NCBI GenBank assembly: GCA_001931905.2 | Contig: MSJI02000020.1 | Span: 1-27,269 of the forward strand | Length of the DNA stretch: 27,269 nucleotides | DNA from: Cladosporium sp. IMV 00045 | Taxonomy: Eukaryota; Ascomycota; Dothideomycetes; Cladosporiales; Cladosporiaceae | Direction: 5' to 3' | Shown: positions 1 through 9,106 of the stretch, piece after piece | Layout: every line of letters starts with the position of its first letter | How positions within the stretch are numbered: the stretch's first letter is position 1 | Notes under the pieces: model-generated | The model's database searches: none | What the model saw: only the letters and a program-made list of their open reading frames with translations | What the model was told of the DNA's origin: nothing | Translations under genes and position numbers: made by a program

Positions 1-1517
1 CCCTGCTTGGTCATGGCTTCCTGCATCGACCTAAAGTTGTAGGTGATGGTGAAAGAGCACAGGAAGAGGAAACCAGACGAAGTGGTCATACCGTATGAGC
101 GCAGGTAGGTGGGGTAAGACTCCGAGGGAATGACCCAGGTCAGCGTGGCGTAGCAACCGAAGAACAACATGTAGAGGATCATGCCGGTAAAGTAAAGGCC
201 CAGTCTGCCGGTTTGGTTGTCGTCGAAGGTCTTGAAGTATGAAACACCAGTGAGCATTAGACCAATGAAGAACCCAGGCAGCGTGACGGTTGCCCAGAAA
301 CGACGGCCACAGGTCTCCATGAGGAATGCAGCGGGGATGGTGCCGATCAAAAGTGCACCACCACCAACAAGCGACATATAGTTCGCTTGAATGTCATCAA
401 AGCCAACTTGCGACATAAGCGTACTCATATAGTACATAATAGCGTTAACTCCGGTGAACTGGCCCAGGAAGATCATGATATTGGCGTAGATGACTGCGCG
501 GCGAGCTCTAGGTTTGGTGAAGAAATCTAGCCAAGGCATGCTGCGGGAACCAGAGCCAGCAGCGATTTCTGCGTGCTCCTGCTCCATGCCGACCTTCATG
601 ATGAAGAACTCCTCGCGGGCCTCCATGGTCTTGATGCCTCTGATGCGCTTCCACACCTTGAAGGCGTCGAGGGTGCGACCCTTGTGCAGCAGGTAACGAG
701 GCGATTCGGGCATGTAGAGCATACCGATGCCCATGATGGTCGAGAAGACAAGGGAGCTGCCAAGGATGTAGCGCCAGTTGCCGGGGACGGTGATGAAGAT
801 GGCGGCAACGACGTAGCCAAGAACTTCACCAAGGGCGATGTTGAGCTGGTAAAGAGAGACCAAGTTACCACGAATTTTGCGCTCCACGGTCTCGGCGACG
901 TAAACAGGGACGGTACCGCCCTCAAGACCAACGCCAGCGCCGAGGATGAGACGGGCGACAACGATCATGGCAAAGTTGATTGCACCGGCGCAAAGAGCAC
1001 CGCCAATGGTGTAGAAGATACAAGAAATCAGGATGGCCCAACGGCGACCGAACAGCTCGTTGCAGGGAGAGATAAGAAGGGCGCCACCAATGGCACCGAG
1101 AGGCATAGCAGCGTTGACTAAGCTGTTCTGGTGTTCAGTCAAATCCAATTGGTCGGGGTTGGGCAGGAAAAGGTTGGCGCCAGAGATGAGAGATTGATCG
1201 AGACCAGAAAGAAGACCACCCATGGACGCAAAGATGACCAGGAAAATGGTGAACGTTTTGGGGTTCGCGAATTCGATGTCGAACATGCCAGGCTTCGCGC
1301 CTTCACGATCGACCTCTTGTTCGAGCTCCTTGATCAGTGCATCTGCCTCCCAGCCTCCATTCTTCGCGATATCAATGGCCTCCGCAGTGTTCGTGACGTG
1401 GGCGGTGCTGCCAGAGCGGACGGCCAGCTGGATGTCCTCGCCATCCTTGCCGAAGTTGGTCTCGCTGTGCTCAACGTTCTCGGTGTGGCCATCGGCCTGC
1501 AAGTTCTTCTTAGACAT
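1..1517 (-). CDS. MFS sugar transporter (sugar porter family), 3' end outside window
   Basis: The reverse strand is open from ATG at 1517 to the window edge, giving 505 residues without a stop or intron. It should move a sugar or polyol across the plasma membrane by proton symport. Sugar-porter signatures are visible: an R-x-G-R-R-type loop (GRRWAIL) after an early helix, a VARLILGAGVGLEGG segment, PESPRYLL after the sixth helix, and YNFRSMQEAMTKQG near the truncated end, where this family has its tenth to eleventh helix. About 85 hydrophilic residues precede the first helix, with GLDQSLISG in that helix. The family is usually 520-560 residues, so only the last helices and the C-tail are missing. 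Substrate cannot be told from sequence alone. A TATA-like box and a cluster of CreA-like motifs lie upstream. Confidence 0.9.
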   Translation of the reverse strand, partial: MSKKNLQADGHTENVEHSETNFGKDGEDIQLAVRSGSTAHVTNTAEAIDIAKNGGWEADALIKELEQEVDREGAKPGMFDIEFANPKTFTIFLVIFASMGGLLSGLDQSLISGANLFLPNPDQLDLTEHQNSLVNAAMPLGAIGGALLISPCNELFGRRWAILISCIFYTIGGALCAGAINFAMIVVARLILGAGVGLEGGTVPVYVAETVERKIRGNLVSLYQLNIALGEVLGYVVAAIFITVPGNWRYILGSSLVFSTIMGIGMLYMPESPRYLLHKGRTLDAFKVWKRIRGIKTMEAREEFFIMKVGMEQEHAEIAAGSGSRSMPWLDFFTKPRARRAVIYANIMIFLGQFTGVNAIMYYMSTLMSQVGFDDIQANYMSLVGGGALLIGTIPAAFLMETCGRRFWATVTLPGFFIGLMLTGVSYFKTFDDNQTGRLGLYFTGMILYMLFFGCYATLTWVIPSESYPTYLRSYGMTTSSGFLFLCSFTITYNFRSMQEAMTKQ

Positions 1518-1598
1518 GTTGGTAAGGAGACGCTCTTGTGAAGAGGCCTTTATTGATGAATAGGGACTGAGTAGTTGAGGAAGACAACCGCTCCGTCC

Positions 1599-1726
1599 CT
1601 GGGGTGCTGATCACATCGGTTTTATACCCCAGGCCCAGGGACGGCGGAGAAAACGTGACACCATGCCGGTCCTCCACCGGTCCTCCTCAACCTCCAGGCT
1701 GCTCCAGACGTTCCAGCGCTCCCCGC
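1599..1726 (-). promoter_or_regulatory. Sugar-transporter promoter: TATA box and CreA/Mig1-like SYGGRG cluster
   Basis: On the minus strand TATAAAA lies at 1626-1620, about 105 bases before the transporter ATG. Seven matches to SYGGRG, the core bound by the carbon-catabolite repressor CreA/Mig1, lie within 128 bases: 1599-1604 and 1644-1649 on plus, and 1627-1632, 1672-1677, 1692-1697, 1702-1707 and 1721-1726 on minus. A six-base degenerate motif would be expected about 0.5 times in such a span if bases were equal. The region is GC-rich, which raises that figure. Control by glucose repression is inference from motif and context. Confidence 0.45.
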
Positions 1727-3325
1727 GGGTCATCATCGTGCGGGTTCCTCGTGTCGCCCGCGAAGTGTGCCGTCACCTTGCCGCTGATGGCCGCACGATT
1801 GGACGTCGAGCGGCTTGATAGTGGGCCTCTCAAGCTTTCGGACCGATTAGAATGTGGAGCTTGATCACTGGCAATCTTGCTTAGCGTGTTCTTCGCCATT
1901 CTTAGTGTCTTCTATGAATGCGTGGCTATCTAGGCGAAAGCTTTCCGGCACGTTCTTGATGATTGTAGAGAGTCTGGCGCTCAGACTACCTTCCGCGTAA
2001 CCGGCATGCAAAAACCCGTGCATAAAGATAGCATCGTGTGGTAAACGACGTGAGTGGCAAGGTCAGTCTCCACGGGCGCGTGAAAATTGTTCTGTGCCGA
2101 CGTTTCAACGTGCCGGAAGCGAAATCGCTCTAGGTGAGTGAGGGATTCAGCATTGATATTCTGATTGGCTGTCCCCTCGCAGGAACGTCGGCTTGTATCA
2201 ATCAGAAAGCATACCGAAGCGTCAACGATCCAAGCTTTTCCCGGGCTGCTGCGAAACTTCGGGCTACCAAACTCAACAGCCACTGACAGAGCCGCATGGA
2301 TGTCGGATGCCCCATGCTCATAACTCCATGTCCTCCATTTTTGTTGGGGACCGGAGATTCATGGAGAACTCCACACAAGCCTGGGCATAGCTTGCCAGCC
2401 TTGCTTTTGTCTGTGACAAGGAGTTGCTTGGCTGCAGGCTTGTGTCGGGTGTCCACCACGCCGCTAAGGCATCGCTCGTTTTGGTGCGTACAAGCCGTGA
2501 GGGCAGACGCGGCGTAGAGACCTAGCACGAGAAGTAGGTGGTTCGTTCGCGCAAGAGTCTGAGAAGAATCTGGTATTGTCGCCGTCTTTGCCCGAATTGT
2601 GATAGAAAACGTTGTCACGATTGTTCTAGTTTTTTTCACAGCTGCCATCTGTGCACGCTACTATCATATCTGCAAAGGTATTCCATTCGGCAGTGACTAA
2701 GTCTGTGATCTAGAGCTTAGTAAACCAGGTATCGTTCTCGTCATCTATCGTCAGACTATGTATACACCCCGGTCGATGGTTGGAATGTATCGGTTAGCTC
2801 CGGTACCGGCTTCTCACACATCGGAGTTCTCCTCCTGCAAGAGTCAAGCACACTCTTCCAAGTCGGTTTCGATGTTCGTGGATGCTCGTACTGGCGCAAA
2901 GCATCGTTCAGCATTGGTAGTGCCGTACCCCTTCATCGCCCTTTTCGAACGCTTGTCGTTTACGATCGCGAATCAGAAAGCTCGTCGATCCTGAAATTTA
3001 AGATCGAGATGTCTTTTCTGTTGACCATCCGGGTCGGCTGACATCTTGCCGCTTGCACCACATGAAGCGACCCACAGGCCTCCTCATCATCGACAAGGGG
3101 CTATGAAGGTAGTGCGCAGACAAATTCCCACCACCTTCGTTGGGCACTGGATAACGAAAGAGGTGATTCTGAGGTCGAACATTGAGGCCACTAGTCGTCA
3201 TCAGACGATAGATGTGCACCATAGTGCCACCAACGTCGTGGCTTTCCACGCCATGCGTGAATCAAACTCTCGCTGTCGCTATAGTAGACATCCGCTCGCG
3301 AGCCACCCGCGCGAGCCATGCAGCC
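1727..3325. other. Long intergenic stretch without a convincing gene
   Basis: About 1.6 kb holds only short overlapping open frames in several registers. The longest ATG-started one (2202-2648, minus, 148 codons) has no recognisable domain, no consensus intron and unremarkable composition. The 78-codon frame at 2758-2994 (plus) and the 83-codon frame at 2998-3249 (minus) are equally featureless. I see no tRNA, tandem repeat, terminal inverted repeats or transposase. The stretch probably contains the distal promoter of the transporter and the 3' flank of the small gene at 3326. Confidence 0.5.
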
Positions 3326-3669
3326 TTAACGCCCCCGAGGCGGCAATCCGCTCCCGCTTGTAGGCGCAGGTTTCGACGTCAGCTGGTCAATTTTGGCCTG
3401 CAGCTCGTCTCGCCTTTTGGTGAGCTGGCTGCGTAGCGTCTCCATCTGCTCAAGCTGTTGCGCAGCGGTTGCTTCCAGAGTAGATTTCTTGTCCTGAGAA
3501 ATTATTGTTAGATGCTATGCTTCAGGCTTGAATTGCAAGCTTTTCTTACGTGATTTCGTTCTTGTTGGGTCTTGAGACCTGCTCCATACCAGGTACCGGT
3601 GGCAGTGATGGCAGCGACGGCGCCAGTCAATACGATTCGACGTATTTTGCTGTTACTCGCGGCCGACAT
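3326..3669 (-). CDS. Small single-pass membrane protein with C-terminal coiled coil
   Basis: Two exons, 3669-3550 and 3493-3326, are separated by a 56-nt phase-0 intron (GTAAGA donor, CTAAC branch site, TCTCAG acceptor). They encode 95 residues. Residues 1-11 are polar with basic KIRR. Residues 12-31 form one hydrophobic helix (IVLTGAVAAITATGTWYGAG). Residues 33-80 are charged and heptad-like (LEATAAQQLEQMETLRSQL), followed by a Pro/Gly-rich tail. A short N-terminal segment plus one helix plus coiled coil fits a mitochondrial inner-membrane or other organelle assembly factor, but no named family is certain. The gene shares its promoter with HSK3, transcribed in the opposite direction 283 bases away. 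The intron was chosen because both exons stay open and the splice consensus is excellent. Confidence 0.78.
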
Positions 3670-3952
3670 TATGTTTCTGTTCTCCTTTCGTCTTGTTTTT
3701 ATTACAATTCTTATCATATGGCAGGAGAGAAGACCAAGTTGTTGGTTTGTTGGACTTTCGTGTCGAAGAGTTGGAGAGGGGAGAAGCGGGTGTTTCCGCT
3801 TTAGGTTAACCGAAGTAAACATCAGTGATTGGTCCCTCCCCTCCAACGCGACTGAACCTACTGGATCTAAACGATACACACAAACAAACACAACCACGAG
3901 TCAAATATTCAGGAAAACAGCTGCATACCTCCCTGCTGAGGTCAACCACGAA
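3670..3952. promoter_or_regulatory. Shared divergent promoter (small membrane gene / HSK3)
   Basis: This 283-base interval separates the start codons of two divergently transcribed genes, so it must hold both promoters and both 5' leaders. A CCAAT box lies on the minus strand at 3832-3828, about 120 bases before the HSK3 start, a possible HAP-complex site. No clear TATA box is seen. Confidence 0.4.
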
Positions 3953-4324
3953 ATGTCGCTCAACCCACGTACTCCAGGCGCAACGCGCACGCACAACACC
4001 TCACGCTTGTCCACCGTCCCAACATCAGCCTCGAAAGCACGGCAACTGTCGCATTTGCAGGCACAGCTTGCCCAGTTGACTGCGAACATGAGCGACATGG
4101 AGAACCTCTTGCGCATGACAGCAGTGCAAGCAGAGGGTATGCGAGGTCTTGGAGGATACGCTGGTGGCATGTGAGTTACATCTTGGTCGCTATAAGGCAT
4201 ATAACATGGAGGCTGATAGTTCGTTTAATCCAGGTTCATGGCTGCCTCGAAGGTACTGGGTGAAGAGACTGTCAATGGCGCAACTGGTGCCGCCGCAGAT
4301 GCATCTCAAGGGAAGAGCAGCTAA
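3953..4324 (+). CDS. HSK3: DASH/Dam1 complex subunit Hsk3
   Basis: Exons 3953-4170 and 4234-4324 are joined across a 63-nt intron (GTGAGT donor, AATCCAG acceptor) and give 102 residues. The DASH complex couples kinetochores to spindle microtubules; Hsk3 is one of its small helical subunits. The family core is visible: LSHLQAQLAQLTANMSDMEN at about residues 30-49, then LLRMTAVQAEGMRGLG, and just after the splice junction FMAASKVLGEE. The intron falls inside the codon for the Met before FMAASK, and removing it restores the conserved block. The N-terminal 25 residues are Ser/Thr/Pro-rich and the C-tail Ala/Gly-rich, both probably disordered. Length fits fungal orthologues. It is divergently paired with the gene at 3326-3669. 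Confidence 0.9.
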
Positions 4325-4516
4325 GCTGGCTTTCATCTCTTTTTGAGGGTGTCACATCACTTCGCGCATTTCCACGAGACAGTCAAAATCGACGACACGT
4401 GCTCATGCCTTTTGATTCGAGCCTTGCCAGACGAGTATCTTTCAAGTTCTTCCTCACTCAGTCGACACCCAATTTCTTCCTACATCCACCGAAGGTTACG
4501 ACACACCATCACCAGC

Positions 4517-5581
4517 ATGGATGCTTCCAGCAACCCTTCGCCCGGCGAGTCCCCACTGGAAGACAGCCTCCCGAGCCCAGACAGCGAGGAATATCTGTCA
4601 TTCATTTCACAACTGATGGCTGAGAAAGATCGCCTCATCACCGAGAAAGATGAGCTTGTCGAATCAAAGCACCGACTGTGAAGGGGGATGCATGCGATCA
4701 TCATTGAGAAAGAGCAGCAAATCAGTCAAGCGACTGCTGGACACACTCTGACTGGTCGCGTCAGGGATGAGCGGCTTGAGATGCATGCAGTGCGTGAGCT
4801 TCGCAATGAAGTTCAGAGGCTGAAAAATCGGAACAAGGAGCTGGAAACCGCTCTGAGGGAGATCCTCAATGCAAACCAGAATGCTCAAGAGGATGAAGAG
4901 GATGAAGAAGATGAAGAAGATAACGAAGACGACTCCACGGCTGTCGGCTCTACCTTCAAGCGAGATGATAGCCAGTCGTTGCCAATGTCCATTGGGTTCG
5001 ATGACCACAGCAGCGGCACCTCTGGGCACCTCTCGTCTGGCACCCTGGCAGGTAGAGTTTCTGGAAAACGTGGCCACGTTGATTCCTTGCATACCTACAC
5101 TCGCCTTTCAACAAGTACTTCACCGGATGCGACAGGGGGGATCGAATTAATGTCGAATCCTCCAGTCTGTGTCACAGTTCTGCCAGTGGTAGAGAGTGCA
5201 AGCGACGCAAACCACAGGTTTGCCGATCTCTCGGAGCTCAACTCAGCTATGCAAAGCATCATTTACGACACTCTGAACACCATGAGCTCTCAGAACAAGT
5301 TCGCCGGCTTCAGCGACAAAGGCTCTCGGCGCTGTGGCCATTCCTTGTTAATTGACACACACTCTGTCTGGACGATTGAGCAGCCTCGTTGTTTTGCTTG
5401 CAAACGATGCTTCAACAAGCGCCGACCCTGCCTACATCCTCTTGGCAAGCACCGATGGGCTCTTTTGCCTCTTCCCTTGGGTGTGAGAGATTCCAACGCG
5501 ACCTGGCAGGACGAGGCTTATTACGTATATGCGGGAGAGCATGCAAGTTCCACGTTCTCTGGGGTGTGGAATCGTCACTGA
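4517..5581 (+). CDS. Acidic coiled-coil protein with C-x2-C-x2-C-x6-C cluster, in-frame TGA
   Basis: ATG at 4517 opens 54 codons (SPDSEEYLSF, then LMAEKDRLITEKDELVESK), stopped by TGA at 4679-4681. The same frame continues for 300 codons, with ATG at 4688 and stop at 5579. The heptad pattern carries on after the stop (IIIEKEQQISQ, VQRLKNRNKELETALREIL), so the halves look like one coiled coil. Next come an acidic run (about 4888-4930), a Ser-rich linker, a helical segment and a cysteine cluster CFACKRCFNKRRPC, followed by LLPLPLGVR. That C-terminus resembles an unnamed family, repeated in Mycosphaerellales genomes, that I know only by this pattern. Either a nonsense mutation, a short intron (for example 4678-4725, 48 nt, in frame) or a separate gene starting at 4688 could explain the stop. 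No function can be assigned. Confidence 0.6.
4888..4930 (+). repeat. GAN trinucleotide repeat coding for an acidic run
   Basis: An imperfect (GAD)n tract inside the coiled-coil gene encodes an uninterrupted Asp/Glu stretch. It is in frame and its length can vary without breaking the frame. Confidence 0.7.
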
Positions 5582-6219
5582 ATTTGGATCGACAGAGGGG
5601 TCTCCGTATGCGTGGCGAGCAATCCCCAATCTGCAGCGGCCGCCCCAATGGATATCAGGACTAATACTCATCGAGTCAATTGTTGGAGGCCAAAATTTGG
5701 GACATGCATGAGTGTGATGGGAGAATCATGATGTGGTTGGCTTACGGGAAGATATCACGTGCTACTTCAATGGAAACAGTCGTCTTGCTGCCACAGCCGC
5801 ATGTGCAATGACCAGAAAAATTGCCGTTGATCAGCGACTGTTTACTTCACATACAATTGTTGGAAACTTCTATCACAAGCACGTTTATTCTCACGTGGGA
5901 TGCTGACATAATTGCCGATCGTACCTGACGAGCCTGGCTTGCGGGATCAGCCGCACGAGATCGATGACGACTTCCCCGGCTTTCGACCTGCGCTCAATGG
6001 ATCTAGAGCACATATGCCTCACTCACTTCTTTCGTACACTCTACTAGCATTGGTGCAAGTGAAATCGTTCGTTGAAGTGTGGAGAAGTTTCCATCCTTCA
6101 AAGTGTATACTGTCAGCAGGCGGCCGCTGCACGTGGGCTTGCGTTGGCTTACACAAGTGAAGACACCAAATCTCTTCCCAGTCAACCTGATCCAGAGCAA
6201 CCAAGCACAGCTTCATACG
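5582..6219. other. Intergenic region before the DNA glycosylase
   Basis: Some 640 bases hold the 3' flank of the coiled-coil gene and the promoter of the glycosylase. The glycosylase frame is open upstream to 6079, but no ATG occurs between there and 6220 and the sequence loses its coding character, so it was treated as leader. I see no clear TATA box, RNA gene or repeat. Confidence 0.45.
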
Positions 6220-7683
6220 ATGGCGCGGACTACCAGATCTGCCGCCGCTAGAGCGTCAGAGGCAACCATCAAAATGAAAGCTATGTCTTCGGACCCTTCA
6301 CAGCTCTCCAGCCCACCGCCAACTCCAGGACCGGCGAAAGGCACACCTACCGTGAAGCAGGAGAGTCCTGCGACCCCGGCCAACAAAGCTCGCAAGCGTA
6401 CCACCAAGCAGGTGAAGCGTGAAGATGAAGGAGATGTGAACGAACTACCTCACAACCTCGGCACTGCTATGCCAACACCCGGTGGCGACGATAACGAAGC
6501 ATATGCCAACGAGCCTCCAAAGAAGCGCAGCAGAAAGTCTACCAAGTCTGAAGTCAAGGAAGAAGACGATGCGAACGTCAAGACTGAGGATGTCTCGCCG
6601 AAGAAATCCGCTAAGGCCAAGAAAGCTGGCTACGGCGTGACACACGGTGTCTCGCCTTATCCCGACTTCATGCGACCAACTCCAGAAGAGTGTGCTGAGG
6701 TTGTGCGCTTACTGGAGAAGGCGCATGGCAAAGTCGTTGTCCCAAAAGCTGTCCCGCCACCCTCACTGGATGTTGCAGGGTGCGGCGAGGTCCCTTCAGT
6801 GCTGGACGCTTTGATTCGCACTCGGCTTAGTGCCAACACAACAAACAAGAACTCATCGACAGCCTTTCAAGGTCTGGTGAAGCGCTTTGGCGTGATTGAA
6901 GAAGGCATTGGCAAGGGCAGTGTTGACTGGGATGCCGTACGCCGCGCCCCGAACAGGGAAGTCTTCAAAGCCATTGAGCGAGGAGGTTTGGCAAATGTCA
7001 AGTCGAAGTCTATCCAGCAGATTCTCCAAATGGTGTACGAGGAGAACCAGGCACGCAAGGAGGAGCTTCTCTCTTCTGTCAATGACCCGGCTGGCGCAGA
7101 AAACGAAGGAAAGGGCGAAAAGAGAGCGGAAGTTGAGAAGGCTTCTCAGAATATCATCTCGCTCGACCACGTCCACCTTCTAAGCACAACCGAAGCCATC
7201 GACAAGCTGGTCACTTACCCTGGCATTGGCATGAAGACTGCGTCATGCGTTGCTCTGTTCTGCCTACAGCGTCCCAGCTTTGCCGTCGATACCCATGTGT
7301 TCCGGCTTTGTCGATACCTAGGCTGGCTGCCGGAGAAGACGAAGAAGGGAGAACCCAAGGTTGGCCGCGATACTGCCTATGCCCACTGCGATGTTCGCAT
7401 CCCGGACGATTTCAAGTATCCGCTTCACCAGCTTCTCATCAAGCACGGCAAAACTTGTCCGAGATGCAGAGCTATCACCGGCCAGTCAAGCGCGGATTGG
7501 GATCAGGGTTGCCCTATCGATCATATTGTCAAGCGCCACGGTGCGAAGAAGGGCGGCATCAGCGTCCAGGACAGGAAGAAGTCGAGGAAGGCCGCAGACG
7601 ATGATCTTGAGATGTCTGAGGGAGAGACCGACGGTGAGGCCGAGAGCGAATTGAGCGATCTCGTTTCCGACCAGGAAGATTAG
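6220..7683 (+). CDS. HhH-GPD DNA glycosylase (EndoIII/DEMETER-like base excision repair)
   Basis: A single exon of 487 residues. Residues 1-150 are basic, disordered and rich in KK/KR clusters (PPKKRSRKSTK), fitting nuclear import and DNA contact. The glycosylase fold spans about residues 195-435. The helix-hairpin-helix reads YPGIGMKTASC with Lys339 at the catalytic lysine position of endonuclease III, and FAVDTH places Asp357 at the catalytic aspartate. Their spacing of 18 equals Lys120/Asp138 in E. coli Nth, so a bifunctional glycosylase/AP-lyase is expected. After LLIKHG comes C413-x2-C416-x14-C431 instead of the C-x6-C-x2-C-x5-C iron-sulphur loop of Nth. YLGWLP after the catalytic Asp recalls plant DEMETER enzymes. 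The tail is acidic (SEGETDGEAESE). The substrate base is unknown. ATG 6220 is the first ATG in frame. Confidence 0.88.
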   Translation: MARTTRSAAARASEATIKMKAMSSDPSQLSSPPPTPGPAKGTPTVKQESPATPANKARKRTTKQVKREDEGDVNELPHNLGTAMPTPGGDDNEAYANEPPKKRSRKSTKSEVKEEDDANVKTEDVSPKKSAKAKKAGYGVTHGVSPYPDFMRPTPEECAEVVRLLEKAHGKVVVPKAVPPPSLDVAGCGEVPSVLDALIRTRLSANTTNKNSSTAFQGLVKRFGVIEEGIGKGSVDWDAVRRAPNREVFKAIERGGLANVKSKSIQQILQMVYEENQARKEELLSSVNDPAGAENEGKGEKRAEVEKASQNIISLDHVHLLSTTEAIDKLVTYPGIGMKTASCVALFCLQRPSFAVDTHVFRLCRYLGWLPEKTKKGEPKVGRDTAYAHCDVRIPDDFKYPLHQLLIKHGKTCPRCRAITGQSSADWDQGCPIDHIVKRHGAKKGGISVQDRKKSRKAADDDLEMSEGETDGEAESELSDLVSDQED

Positions 7684-8267
7684 GCGCCCTGCGAGCAATC
7701 TTAAGCACTTCAAGGATTGCTGAGATTGAACGAACGGACATACTGAGCGTCTCAGCCGTGGATGGCAGACCATCTAAATGACAGCTCAACAGACTGGTCA
7801 TTTAACATGCGACATGTCCACACCAACTCTCATAGATATCATTGATACCCATGTATTCATGCTCAGATCCGAACGCCTTCCATCATTTCAATTCGCCCAG
7901 AATGCTTTGGCAAACCACGTCGAAGGCGCAGAATCGCCAAGCATAGCAGCCCGCAGCATCCGCGCGGAACGCTCAGTACTGCCACGCTGCCAGCCCAGTT
8001 TCTCACGCCGTGGCCCAGTCGCAAATTGGCATAGCAAGATTTGCCTTTGCCTATGACGTTTATTTGCTATCTTAAGAACGGTCGCGGCATAGCTGGCGCT
8101 TGGAAGAGTTTCAGAACGTTGGTGCCTGGCCAAAATACAAATATAAGGCGATCCTGTAGGGCTGAGATTTTACATTCCTCTCATCACATCATCAAAGGAA
8201 TCCAACACTCAGCCTTACGCCACCGAGATAAATACCACACCACCAGATCCAAGCCACACACATCATC
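7684..8267. other. Intergenic region; PMP3 promoter at its right end
   Basis: About 580 bases contain the 3' flank of the glycosylase and the PMP3 promoter. TATAAG at 8142-8147, about 120 bases before the PMP3 ATG, is a plausible TATA element. No STRE (AGGGG/CCCCT) was noticed, although PMP3 genes are often stress-induced. Short open frames here have no coding character. Confidence 0.4.
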
Positions 8268-8536
8268 ATGCCCTCCTCCACCGGCGACATCTGCCTGTAC
8301 TTCCTCGCTCTCTTCCTGCCGCCCCTTTCGGTCTTTTTCAAGACTGGCTGCAACTCCGACTTTCTGATCAACATCGGCCTGTCCATTCTTGGTTGGATTC
8401 CTGGTGTCATTCACGCCTGGTAAGTATCCCTTGCGACTCTGCCTGACACAGGAGAATTATCGTTTGCCCAGAAGCGCGAGATGTACTGACGATCGGCTGT
8501 AGGTGGATTATCAGCAAGCACACGACGCCCGCTTAG
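8268..8536 (+). CDS. PMP3: Pmp3/RCI2-type plasma membrane proteolipid
   Basis: Exons 8268-8419 and 8503-8536 are separated by an 83-nt phase-2 intron (GTAAGT donor, CTGAC branch site, TGTAG acceptor) and encode 61 residues. Proteins of this family (UPF0057) are tiny two-helix plasma-membrane proteolipids that affect membrane potential and tolerance to salt and cations. Helix 1 is about residues 8-24 (ICLYFLALFLPPLSVFF). The loop KTGCNSDFLIN and helix 2 (IGLSILGWIPGVIHA) match the family signature, ending in WWIISKH, equivalent to the usual ahYVI tail. The intron splits the first of the two tryptophan codons. Length is typical (about 52-60 residues). Splice sites are well supported because removing the intron yields the conserved C-terminus. 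Confidence 0.93.
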
Positions 8537-9106
8537 AATGCGCGAACGATAATTTGAACACAGCCGCGCCCGGCCAGGACACCGATCGCATCCGCGCGCG
8601 CAGGCTTGACGAAGAAGACTTTTGATTTTGATTGGCGTGAGATACCCAAGACTGTATAGTAATGTACAATAATGTTGAGAGTGGTATACGAGACGATGAG
8701 GATCTCTATTCGATTCATCGTGGTCACCCTGACTTTCTATTCGCTGTCAAGTGGAACAACAACATGTGAGGATCTTCGTTTCTTGCACACGCTCGCGCAT
8801 CGCATGTGGCCAGACTCGATCATCACGCTGGTGAAACAGTGAGTGTTTCTAACATATTCTCGCGACGCATGCAGCACTGTTGCTTGTGACGTGTTTGCCG
8901 CCCAATTGCTCTAATGCACGACACACCACCTGAGTCGCATACCCATGTCGCCGATCGGCGCCACTTACAAGAATGACGCCTCATGGCCAACTCTTCCAAC
9001 TTGACTGCGTTGGCTTATCTTTTTGACATTTCATTCCTTTTCCTCCTTAGGCCACTGACTGTACTATTCCTCCACCGCAACACAACAATCCTTCCAACAC
9101 ATCAGC
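8537..9106. other. Intergenic region, nothing recognised
   Basis: About 570 bases between PMP3 and the next plus-strand gene carry the PMP3 3' flank (AT-rich near 8655-8720) and the promoter of the glycine-zipper gene. A pyrimidine-rich stretch around 9030-9100 is typical of fungal leaders. Short frames show no domain or splice signals. Confidence 0.4.

Noticed and set aside
573..1541. Plus-strand open frames of 136-182 codons across the transporter
   Set aside because: They are antisense to a clear MFS transporter and have low-complexity charged composition typical of the opposite strand of a GC-rich gene; one starts at a non-ATG codon.
2202..2648. Minus-strand 148-codon frame with ATG
   Set aside because: No domain, no plausible signal or consensus intron, and overlapping frames of similar length in the same stretch.
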